A DNA stretch of 64,000 bases from assembly GCA_016795365.1 (NCBI GenBank), contig JAEUHN010000017.1:372001-436000 (forward strand), given 5' to 3'. Shown here in pieces: positions 1 through 7,595 of this stretch. The notes beneath the pieces were generated by a model, which was not told the origin of the DNA, searched no databases, and was given only the letters and a program-made list of their open reading frames with translations. Positions within the stretch are counted from its first letter, which is position 1; each line of letters starts with the position of its first letter. Both the position numbers and the translations under genes were made by a program. The stretch is from Verrucomicrobiaceae bacterium (lineage in GTDB: Bacteria; Verrucomicrobiota; Verrucomicrobiia; Verrucomicrobiales; Verrucomicrobiaceae).

Positions 1-619
1 AGCTGGTGAACTGGCCATTGATGAATATGAAAGCGCCTGCCCATGTTTGGAGCGAGACCTCAGCGTGACTGGAATTAGGATCGAACCATGACATCAAGAC
101 AGCTGGCACGGGATTGCCGCCGTCAAAGGTTGACCCGGCAGTATCAGGGGATGTGTGTCCACTATACCATCCGCTCCGGAATGCATGATAGATGCCATGC
201 ACGGTGAACTGCCCTCCATCGAAGTAGAACGAGTTGTTCGCGGGGTCTGAAGGATGGTCGTCCCAAATGTCAGGCAGGCCATCCTGGTCGGCGTCCACCA
301 TGACGGGCGTCTGGTTCGTCGCATCGGGAACTGCGGGCACTCACTGACCAGTGAAGGCGATGAGTTGCCCATCAATAGCCCACGTGCCACCCTGCCAGAA
401 CGCGATGGACCCATTATCGCGGGCGGCTTCGAACTGAGTTAACCAGACGGGCTTCCCCACAGGATTTCCCTCCGGGTCCAGCATGGGGGACCAATCTGGC
501 CCCGACGGCTCGGGGTCAGGATTCAACATCGGCTGCCACAGGGGATCGCCGTTGCTACCAGGCACGTAGAGCGCACGGACTGGGGAGTTTGGCGGGAACA
601 TCGTGGCTACAGCTGCCAA
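1..619 (-). pseudogene. Interrupted, edge-truncated secreted-type protein gene
   Basis: On the minus strand one reading frame runs from about 619 off the left edge, but it is cut by an in-frame TGA at 341-343. The part before the stop (about 92 codons) ends GGTWAIDGQLIAFTGQ. The part after it continues in the same frame with VPAVPDATNQTPVMV and a calcium-binding-type DADQDGLPDIWDD motif, and reaches TWAGAFIFINGQFTS at the edge. The two ends resemble each other (TWA-x(3-6)-I-x-GQ), as if a module were repeated. The frame opens directly after a stop, with only a TTG (619) or an internal ATG (601) as start and no ribosome-binding site. The thrombospondin-3-like Asp motif is common in secreted Verrucomicrobia proteins. 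The function is unknown. It could also be two adjacent coding pieces or a sequencing error. Confidence 0.5.
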
Positions 620-1019
620 GACCTGAATTCAGCGGATGGAGGACCTACGGATATGGCTAAGTGGCGTGCGCTGATGAGACGATAGTTCTCGGTTGCCCTG
701 CGGGTCAGTTTGCATGGCTTTAAGAGGTTGATGAGTTGATGACTGCGGAAAACCGGTATTTTCCTCAGCGGATTGATGGTCTAACAAATATCCTGAGCTG
801 ATGTCGATGAAAATCTCTGGAGTAGTGAGTTTTTGTTTGGCGGCATGAGATTGAGAGATGGCTTTGCCTGGGTTTGGTGGTCAGCTGGTTAGGTCTGTTG
901 TTTAATCCGACAGCAGGGCGCTGGCGAGGGCTCGTCAAATGAACGGCCGCCAGTTGCAGAGCCCTCGCCTTTGAGCTAAGCGGGGCGGCTTCCGTTTCCC
1001 TTCTGGTCAAGCTCCTCCC
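620..1019. other. Non-coding stretch between broken gene and MBOAT operon
   Basis: No convincing gene is present. The minus-strand open frame at 765-1010 (81 codons, rich in Arg, Gln and Ser) has no recognisable domain. The only structured element seen is the inverted repeat at 923-969. A promoter for the operon starting at 1020 should lie here, but I cannot assign one. Confidence 0.5.
923..969 (+). promoter_or_regulatory. Perfect 11-bp inverted repeat upstream of the MBOAT operon
   Basis: GGCGAGGGCTC (923-933) and GAGCCCTCGCC (959-969) are perfect complements separated by 25 bases. TTTGAG follows the right arm on the plus strand. The repeat ends 50 bases before the GTG of the first MBOAT gene, so it could be a weak terminator isolating the operon, a leader hairpin, or a protein-binding site. 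The T-run is too short to call a terminator with confidence. Confidence 0.45.
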
Positions 1020-2444
1020 GTGTTATTCAACAGTTACCTCTTCTGGCTTTTCTTCGCGATTGTCGCGCTCGTTTACTGGCGGCTGGAACGTCGCGCGCAG
1101 AACGTCTGGCTGCTAACGGTGAGCTATGTGTTCTACGCCTGCTGGGACTGGCGGTTCACCTGGCTGCTGGCATTGGCGACAGCGCTGACCTACCACTGCG
1201 CGCTGGCGATTGACAAGCCAGACGCCACGGACAGGCAACGCAAGCTCTGGCTGACCATCGGCCTTGTGTGGAATCTCGGCAGCCTGTTCTTCTTCAAGTA
1301 TTGCGGCTGGTTCGTGGACAGCCTCGGCGCGCTGATGCAGGTCGCGGGGATGCCAGCACCGGGATGGGTCGTTCACATCGCCCTGCCGGTGGGTATCTCG
1401 TTCTTCAGTTTCCAGCTCGTGAGCTACCTCGCGGACGTCTATCGGCAGAAGTCGCCCGCCACCACCGACTGGCTGAGCTTTGGGTTGTATGCCGCCTTTT
1501 TCCCCAAGCTGGTCGCGGGACCGATCGAGCGTCAGGACCGGCTGCAACCGCAATTTGAGGAAGCCCGTCCACCCATGACGGAGGAGACCTTCCGCGAGGG
1601 CTTGTTCCATGTGCTCACGGGTTTGTTTAAGAAGGTGGTGATCGCGGACAACCTCGCGGTGATCGCCAATCATGTGTATGACCGGCCAGCGGGCGACGTG
1701 CCGTTTCCCGAGTTCATCATCGGCACGTATGCGCTGGCGTTTCAGGTCTATGGCGACTTCTCGGGTTACAGTTCGATTGCTCAGGGCGTGGCCAAGTGGC
1801 TGGGCATCGACTTGATGACGAACTTCAAGAACCCCTACTTCTCGGAGAACCCGAGCGAGTTCTGGAAGCGCTGGCATGTCAGCCTCTCGTCGGCGCTGCG
1901 CGATTACATCTTCATGCCGCTGAGCTTTCAGCGGAACACCTTGTTCTACAACTGCCGCAACCTCATGATCACGATGCTGCTGGGCGGTCTGTGGCATGGC
2001 GCTTCGTGGACCTTTGTGGCCTGGGGCGCGTTCCATGGTCTGTGGCTGTGTGTGGAGGCGGTGTGGCGGAAGAAGAGCGGTGCCACGGCCTCGCAGAAGT
2101 CCAAGGGATTCACCCATCTGGCCAAGGTGCTGGGGTGTTTCCATCTCGTGTGCCTGAGCTTCGTGCTGTTCCGCAGCGGGTCGATGGAGCAGATCGTGGG
2201 CTTGCTCGGCGGAGTGCTGCGCTCATGGCAGTGGACTCACTTTGCCTCGTTCGGCATGGGCTACCTCGCCTTCTTGATCGTGCCGCTGATCGGCTATGAA
2301 TTCTGGACCGAGAAACGACGCGATCTCCTCGCGCTCACGAGTGTTCACTGGGGTTGGCGCACGGCGGTTTATTCCTTCATCGTGCTGCTGATGCTGTTCT
2401 TCCCGCCACCAAGTTCCAATGAGTTCGTTTACTTCCGTTTTTAA
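1020..2444 (+). CDS. MBOAT family O-acyltransferase (AlgI-like)
   Basis: A 474-residue polytopic membrane protein of the MBOAT family. These enzymes pass an acyl group across the cytoplasmic membrane to an acceptor at the outer face; AlgI (alginate), PatA (peptidoglycan) and DltB (teichoic acid, from the carrier protein DltC) are relatives. The signature GGLWHGASWTFVAWGAF contains the conserved membrane His, and FWKRWHVSLSSALRDYIF is the usual preceding MBOAT motif. Length is normal. Translation starts at GTG 1020 (MLFNSYLFWLFF), which matches the start of the paralogue at 8602-10020. The SGNH-like gene overlaps its 3' end by 26 bases. The carrier-protein gene two positions downstream suggests an acyl-ACP donor, which is inference. 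Confidence 0.9.
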   Translation: MLFNSYLFWLFFAIVALVYWRLERRAQNVWLLTVSYVFYACWDWRFTWLLALATALTYHCALAIDKPDATDRQRKLWLTIGLVWNLGSLFFFKYCGWFVDSLGALMQVAGMPAPGWVVHIALPVGISFFSFQLVSYLADVYRQKSPATTDWLSFGLYAAFFPKLVAGPIERQDRLQPQFEEARPPMTEETFREGLFHVLTGLFKKVVIADNLAVIANHVYDRPAGDVPFPEFIIGTYALAFQVYGDFSGYSSIAQGVAKWLGIDLMTNFKNPYFSENPSEFWKRWHVSLSSALRDYIFMPLSFQRNTLFYNCRNLMITMLLGGLWHGASWTFVAWGAFHGLWLCVEAVWRKKSGATASQKSKGFTHLAKVLGCFHLVCLSFVLFRSGSMEQIVGLLGGVLRSWQWTHFASFGMGYLAFLIVPLIGYEFWTEKRRDLLALTSVHWGWRTAVYSFIVLLMLFFPPPSSNEFVYFRF

Positions 2445-3360
2445 GCTAGCCGAGACGCGTGTCGTGCTCAGCCTGGCAGCTCTGCTGCTGGTGCTGGAGT
2501 CCGTGTTCGCGATCACCGGTCACCGGCTTTCTCACGACGTGGAAAACATCCGCCAGATCAGCGCCACGGCGAAGGCTCTGCAATTGGCGTCGCCGCCGCG
2601 TGTTCTCTTCGTGGGCAATTCGCTCACGCAGGCCGGACTGGACCCCGACTTGCTCAAGGAAGAGGCGGTGAAACGCGGTTTCGATCCCCGACTGAGCATC
2701 TTCACGGCGTATCCCGACAGCTCGCACGCCACGATCTGGGGCTACCTCCTTGATCGCTACTTCCTGGAGACCGACTGCGTGCCGGAGAATGTGGTGATCA
2801 TCACGGGGAGCAGGCACCTCCTGGATGCGCCGCCGAATCACAACGCCCTCGGTGCCTACTACGTGTCGAATCGCGACGTCCCATACTACCTCCGTCACGA
2901 TGCGGGTTCGGTTGAGAACGCCATGGACTTCCTGCTCGGTCGATTCTCTTCCACTATCACGCTGCGTCGGCGCGTAAGCCCGCGCGTGTTTGACGCCCTG
3001 CTGCCCTACTATCAGGAGAACTGGTATCTCCTCAGCCAGGCCTCGATGAAAGGTGCGCTGGTGGCTGGACATCAGTCGAATGAAGACGTGAGCACGAACC
3101 ACTTCCGACGCTTCGCCGCAAAGCTCAAGGAACGCGGGGTCCGCCTGACCATTGTGGCCGCCCCCTTGCCGAATCCGTATGTCATCCATCCCAGCGTGGT
3201 CGCAGCGATGAAGGAGAATCATCTGGAAGTTTTGGACATGAATCCCATCCCTGGGCTGACATCCGAGCACTTCGCCGATGCCGACCATCTCAATGCCCGT
3301 GGCAAAGAGATCTTCACTCGCGCGCTCGCAGCGGAACTGCCGAATCGCTGGCGCAAGTAG
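2419..3360 (+). CDS. Membrane-anchored SGNH-like protein, MBOAT partner
   Basis: A 313-residue protein with one N-terminal membrane segment (about 12-32), so the rest is probably periplasmic. VLFVGNSLTQAG fits SGNH block I, with GNS in place of GDS and Ser as the nucleophile. DADHLNARG near the C-terminus fits the Asp-x-x-His block. SGNH-like proteins paired with MBOATs (AlgX/AlgJ, PatB) complete acyl transfer to the polymer outside the membrane. ATG 2419 lies inside the MBOAT gene in another frame, indicating translational coupling. Overall similarity to a named family is low, so the substrate is unknown. It could act as an acyltransferase or as an esterase. Confidence 0.75.
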   Translation: MSSFTSVFKLAETRVVLSLAALLLVLESVFAITGHRLSHDVENIRQISATAKALQLASPPRVLFVGNSLTQAGLDPDLLKEEAVKRGFDPRLSIFTAYPDSSHATIWGYLLDRYFLETDCVPENVVIITGSRHLLDAPPNHNALGAYYVSNRDVPYYLRHDAGSVENAMDFLLGRFSSTITLRRRVSPRVFDALLPYYQENWYLLSQASMKGALVAGHQSNEDVSTNHFRRFAAKLKERGVRLTIVAAPLPNPYVIHPSVVAAMKENHLEVLDMNPIPGLTSEHFADADHLNARGKEIFTRALAAELPNRWRK

Positions 3361-3406
3361 TCATCGTGTGGTCTGACTGAGCCCGCAATTTCCCGCTCCC
3401 AAGTCC

Positions 3407-4750
3407 ATGATGATCGAAGACACTCTCCGCCGGCTGTTCAGTCAGGTCACACAGCTTCCCGAAGCCAAAATCAAATCGACAGCCCACGTCATGGATGATC
3501 TGGGCGCGGACTCGCTCCAGTTCCTCGATTACATCGCGCGTGTGGAGAAGGAGTTTGGCATCACGCTAAAGGGATCGGATTCCGATCATTTCGCGACGAT
3601 GAAAAAGGCCACAGCACTGCTGGAGAAACGCCTGCCCCAGACGCTTGCGCCATCGACGCCGCCCCCGCTGCCTGCGACAGCTCCCGTGGCGGCGGCTTCA
3701 CCGGCTCCTGCGCCAGCCGCTGTGTCCGTTCCAGCGCGGCAAGGTGTGTGGCTGGATGAGCAGGGTTACCTGCATTATCCCACCGAAGTGGGCATGCCGC
3801 TCACCGGTCGCAACAACCTCGGCGAATCGCCGCTGCTCAAGATGATCGGCGATCTGCGCTGGCAGCACATCAGTTTGTTCTCGGGTGTGCCCAGCCGTTT
3901 GCTCACCGACGACACGGGCGAGCGACTTTATGCCACCTTCTTCTACGTGGAGATCAATTTCAGCGAACACGTGCCGATGGCCGCCTTCGGCGAGAACGAC
4001 CAACTCCACATCGTCTCGTCGATCCAGTCCAGCGGCGGCAGTGTGCTCGATGGCTATCACTGGCTCCTGCGCGGTCCGGTGACGGAATTGCCGCAGGAGC
4101 CCTCCAGGCTGAATGTGCCGTATTTCCGCACCTCGAACATCTTCGTGAAGATGCTGCAAGGCGCGCAATGGCTGAAAAAATCGAAGCCCTGCCAGCCCGG
4201 CATGGCGAAGATTCCCGAGGCTGGTGCTCCACCCGACTCGGCAGACTTCTGCCGCGTTGCGGACCAGGACAACACCTTCGGCGGACCACCTCCAGGATGG
4301 CTCGTGCTCACACCGGCACCCGTGGAGGTGTTTTACGACATCGTGCCTGATCGCGACCTCAATGGCGCTGGCCTGCTCTACTTCGCCAACTACCCGCAGA
4401 TCCTCGACATCGTTGAGCGTCAGGTGCTGGAGACCAAGCTGCCCGTGCCCTTCGAGACCGAGGTGGTGGACCAGCGCACCGTCGTGCGCCGCCAGACCGC
4501 CTACCTTAGCAACGCGAATCAGAGCGACCGCCTGCGCGTGCAGGTCACCGTCGCTGTGGAAGAAGCCGCTGCCACCGAGGCTGGCTTGAACCTGCCGATC
4601 CGTCTGTGGCTGAACTTTGTCATGTGGCGCTGCTCCGATGACCGCAAGATGATGGTGTCCACCGTGCGCAAGCTCATCACCGGCCGCACCTGGGGCCAAA
4701 CCAGCGCGTGGCAGGCATTGAAGTCCTGGAAGCAGTCCGCTAGCGCATGA
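3407..4750 (+). CDS. Acyl carrier protein fused to LnmK-like acyltransferase/decarboxylase
   Basis: This 447-residue protein has three parts. Residues 1-80 are an acyl carrier domain with GADSLQ, where Ser36 would carry phosphopantetheine. Residues 82-112 are a Pro/Ala-rich linker. Residues 112-447 resemble the double-hot-dog LnmK/Pnap_2097 group: GMPLTGRNNLGES followed by LLKMIGDLRW, then LYATFFYVEINFSE and a GENDQL stretch. LnmK of leinamycin biosynthesis takes methylmalonyl-CoA, loads it on a carrier and decarboxylates it to propionyl-S-ACP. The genes directly downstream encode methylmalonyl-CoA mutase and MeaB, which would supply that substrate. The stop overlaps the next start as ATGA (4747-4750). 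The ACP call is firm. The LnmK call rests on remembered family motifs and on context. The start is ATG 3407 or the adjacent ATG 3410. Confidence 0.75.
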   Translation: MMIEDTLRRLFSQVTQLPEAKIKSTAHVMDDLGADSLQFLDYIARVEKEFGITLKGSDSDHFATMKKATALLEKRLPQTLAPSTPPPLPATAPVAAASPAPAPAAVSVPARQGVWLDEQGYLHYPTEVGMPLTGRNNLGESPLLKMIGDLRWQHISLFSGVPSRLLTDDTGERLYATFFYVEINFSEHVPMAAFGENDQLHIVSSIQSSGGSVLDGYHWLLRGPVTELPQEPSRLNVPYFRTSNIFVKMLQGAQWLKKSKPCQPGMAKIPEAGAPPDSADFCRVADQDNTFGGPPPGWLVLTPAPVEVFYDIVPDRDLNGAGLLYFANYPQILDIVERQVLETKLPVPFETEVVDQRTVVRRQTAYLSNANQSDRLRVQVTVAVEEAAATEAGLNLPIRLWLNFVMWRCSDDRKMMVSTVRKLITGRTWGQTSAWQALKSWKQSASA

Positions 4751-5541
4751 ACGTCTTCTCTCCATCGTCGGACTCATGGTCATGGCCATCATGTAACTGG
4801 CAGCGATGGGCATCGGCGGTGGGCGAGGCTGTGGCCGCGCGTCAGAATCCTGCGCCGCTGTGCGATGCGCAGACCGCACCGCCTCCGCGACCACTGCGTG
4901 AGGGACCGCTGCCCTGGCGGCTGGTCCATGTGGATGAACTGAGAGAAGTCGCTGCCACCCTAGAAGTCACCGCCTCTTCACCGGTTCACGAGATCGCCCG
5001 CGCGCTGCACTCGCTGGTGCAAGCCTGGCGCGCACAGACATCAAACGGCTCCGACTTGCCGCATCGTCTGACGATCCGCTCCGGCACGGACATCTTCACC
5101 GTGGTCAGCAAGCTGCGGGCGGTGCGCACGCTCGCCTCCGCCTTAGCAGCTCATTGCGAACGGATGATGCCGGTGATCCGCGTTCGCGTCGAAGTCGTTG
5201 GACCGCGTGCTCAAGATGCCGCCACCGCCCTCGTGCGCCAGACCGTGGAAGCGATGGCTGGCGTGCTCGGCCTTGCTGATGAACTGGAGATCGTGCCCCT
5301 GGCCGCCGATGACGACGCAAGCTGGCGCGCCCAGGCCTTGGGCCATGTGCTTCGGGAGGAGTCCGGCCTCGGAAATGTCGCTGATCCTGTCGCAGGCAGC
5401 CATTGGATGGAGCAGACCACGGCAACGCTGAGCCGTGAGGCATGGACTTTGTTTCAGCGGCTGGAGGCGGGAGAAGATTTGCCTGCCGAACAAGCCTCCG
5501 AACCTAACATCATCGTGGGAGTCACTGATTTCGTGTCATGA
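4747..5541 (+). CDS. Truncated methylmalonyl-CoA mutase small-subunit-like protein
   Basis: A 264-residue protein resembling only part of the mutase barrel: KLRAVRTLASALAAHC matches the KLRAARxLWAxL helix, and NVADPVAGSHWMEQTT matches the VIDPWxGSxYVExLT region. Classical small subunits (MutA) are about 620 residues with a degenerate cobalamin domain. Here the N-terminal CoA-binding strands and the whole cobalamin-binding domain are missing. No catalytic His or DxHxxG motif is present, so it is probably a structural partner of the next gene product. The gene overlaps its neighbours by ATGA at both ends, which favours fixed stoichiometry. It could instead be a decaying subunit, but the frame is intact and coding-like. 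Confidence 0.75.
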   Translation: MNVFSPSSDSWSWPSCNWQRWASAVGEAVAARQNPAPLCDAQTAPPPRPLREGPLPWRLVHVDELREVAATLEVTASSPVHEIARALHSLVQAWRAQTSNGSDLPHRLTIRSGTDIFTVVSKLRAVRTLASALAAHCERMMPVIRVRVEVVGPRAQDAATALVRQTVEAMAGVLGLADELEIVPLAADDDASWRAQALGHVLREESGLGNVADPVAGSHWMEQTTATLSREAWTLFQRLEAGEDLPAEQASEPNIIVGVTDFVS

Positions 5542-7595
5542 AGCCGATTCCCTCGCTCGCCGATCTTGCCTTTGAGGAACTGAAGCTTCCGCACACCACT
5601 GCGCGTGCCGATGATCCAGGGCTGCCCGGCTTCGCCCCCTTCGTGCGCGGGCCTTACGCCAGCATGTATGTGACCAATCCGTGGACGCTGCGCCAGTATG
5701 CGGGCTTCTCCACGGCGGAGGAAACGAATGCCTTCTTCCGCCAAGCTCTCGCGGGCGGCCAGACGGGTTTGTCGGTGGCCTTCGATCTACCCACGCATCG
5801 CGGCTACGACTCTGACCATCCACGTGTGACCGGTGACGTGGGCAAGGCAGGTGTGGCCATCGACACGGTGGAGGACATGAAGCGTCTCATGGACGGCATC
5901 CCTCTTGATCGCACGTCCGTGTCCATGACCATGAACGGTGCCGTGCTGCCCGTGCTCGCCTTCTTCATCGTCACAGCGGAGGAGCAAGGCGTCGCTGCCC
6001 GCGCACTCAGCGGCACCATTCAGAACGACATCCTCAAGGAATACATGGTGCGGAACACCTACATCTACCCGCCAGCGGCTTCCGTCCGCATCGTTGGTGA
6101 GATCATGGCGTGGTTGTCCGCTCATGCGCCGCGTTTCAATTCCATCTCCGTCTCCGGCTATCACATGCACGAGGCCGGGGCGACCGCTGCGCAGGAGCTG
6201 GCCTACACCCTGGCCAATGGCCTCGCGTATGTGCAGGCCGGACGCGCCGCCGGAGTGAACATGGAGACGTTGGCCGAGCGAATGTCGTTTTTCTGGGCGC
6301 AAGGAATGGACTACCTCACCGAAGTGGCCAAGCTCCGCGCCGCACGCGGCCTGTGGGCCCGCCTGCTCTGGCAGCTCGGCGTGCGGTCGCCCAAGGCGCT
6401 CGCTCTGCGCTGCCATTGCCAGACGAGCGGCTGGAGCCTCACGCGGCACGATCCGCTGAACAACGTGGTGCGGACAACCATCGAGGCGCTCTCTGCCGTC
6501 CACGGCCACACGCAATCGCTGCACACGAACTCATTGGACGAAGCGGTCGCCCTGCCCTCGGACGAGGCCGCCCGCATTTCCCGCCAGACCCAGCTCATCC
6601 TCCGGCATGAAACCGATGCGTGTGCGTTGATTGATCCGTGGGGCGGCTCGCTGGAGATCAAGCAACGCATCACCGCGCTGGCCACTGAGGCTCTCGCCTT
6701 GATCGAAGAAATCGACGCTGCCGGTGGCATGATCACCGCCATCTCCCAAGGCATTCCACAGCGTCGCATCGAGCACGCAGCCGCCACCCGCCAGCGCCGT
6801 ATTGATCAGGCTCACGACCGCATCGTTGGCGTGAACTGTCATCATCGCGACAACGTGGAGCCCATCGCGATCCGCAACATCGACAACCGCGCCGTGCGCG
6901 AAGCCCAGGTCGCCCGGCTCGCTGCCGTGCGGGCCAGCCGCGACCAGCAGCGCGTGAACGAAACCCTCGCCGCGCTTGAGCACGCCGCCACCACGGGTGA
7001 AGGCAACCTTTTGGAACTCACCATCCACGCCGCCCGTGCCCGCGCCACGCTGGGCGAGATCTCCGATGCTCTGGAGCGTATCTTCACCCGGCACAACGCA
7101 GTGGTGCAAGTCATGACCGGTGCCTATGGTGGCAGCATGGCTCCCGATGATGAAATCCAGGCTGTGCGCGACCGCGTGGCTCGCTTCGCCGCCAGCAACG
7201 GCCGTCGCCCACGCCTGCTCGTCGCCAAGATGGGCCAGGACGGGCACGACCGCGGAGCCAAGGTGGTCGCCGGTGCATTCGCGGACTTTGGCTTCGATGT
7301 CGATGTGGCCCCCATGTTCCGCACGCCCGAGGAGGTGTGCCGTCAGGCCCTCGACAACGACGTTCACGTCATCGGCATCAGCACCCTCGCCGGTGCGCAC
7401 CAGACGCTGGTGCCCGAGCTGATGACCTTGCTCAACGACTCTGGTGCAGCTCACGTCCGCGTCGTTGTGGGCGGCATCATTCCTGACACCGATCACGACG
7501 CACTGTGTTCAGCGGGCGTCGTTGCCATCTTTGGCCCTGGCTCGCGATTGCCAGACTGCGCCCATCAAGTCCTCGACCACCTCGACCCCGCATGA
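5538..7595 (+). CDS. mutB: Methylmalonyl-CoA mutase, large (catalytic) subunit
   Basis: A 685-residue adenosylcobalamin-dependent mutase interconverting succinyl-CoA and (R)-methylmalonyl-CoA. Barrel motifs include GPYASMYVTNPWTLRQYAGF, DLPTHRGYDSDHPRVTGDVG and GYHMHEAGATAAQE. Tyr54 (RQYAGF) and the Arg in MVRNTY (about 172) correspond to Tyr89 and Arg207 of the Propionibacterium enzyme, which hold the substrate carboxylate; isobutyryl-CoA mutases carry Phe and Gln there. The active-site His is at about 209. The C-terminal cobalamin domain has GQDGHDRGAKVVA (DxHxxG). Asn47 stands where the reference enzyme has Arg82 near the CoA phosphates. The N-terminus is about 35 residues shorter than usual. 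ATGA overlaps exist at both ends. Its product is expected to feed the LnmK-like enzyme. Confidence 0.93.
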   Translation: MKPIPSLADLAFEELKLPHTTARADDPGLPGFAPFVRGPYASMYVTNPWTLRQYAGFSTAEETNAFFRQALAGGQTGLSVAFDLPTHRGYDSDHPRVTGDVGKAGVAIDTVEDMKRLMDGIPLDRTSVSMTMNGAVLPVLAFFIVTAEEQGVAARALSGTIQNDILKEYMVRNTYIYPPAASVRIVGEIMAWLSAHAPRFNSISVSGYHMHEAGATAAQELAYTLANGLAYVQAGRAAGVNMETLAERMSFFWAQGMDYLTEVAKLRAARGLWARLLWQLGVRSPKALALRCHCQTSGWSLTRHDPLNNVVRTTIEALSAVHGHTQSLHTNSLDEAVALPSDEAARISRQTQLILRHETDACALIDPWGGSLEIKQRITALATEALALIEEIDAAGGMITAISQGIPQRRIEHAAATRQRRIDQAHDRIVGVNCHHRDNVEPIAIRNIDNRAVREAQVARLAAVRASRDQQRVNETLAALEHAATTGEGNLLELTIHAARARATLGEISDALERIFTRHNAVVQVMTGAYGGSMAPDDEIQAVRDRVARFAASNGRRPRLLVAKMGQDGHDRGAKVVAGAFADFGFDVDVAPMFRTPEEVCRQALDNDVHVIGISTLAGAHQTLVPELMTLLNDSGAAHVRVVVGGIIPDTDHDALCSAGVVAIFGPGSRLPDCAHQVLDHLDPA

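Noticed and set aside
765-1010. An 81-codon minus-strand frame in the gap before the MBOAT operon
   Set aside because: No start context, no domain, and it spans the inverted repeat. Its composition does not look coding.
3698-4894. A 398-codon antisense frame over the ACP-LnmK gene
   Set aside because: The sense frame has an ACP motif and ATGA coupling; the antisense translation is low-complexity and has no family features.
7505-7591. An upstream extension of the MeaB gene
   Set aside because: The frame is open, but the added residues do not resemble MeaB, and ATG 7592 gives the usual length and ATGA coupling.
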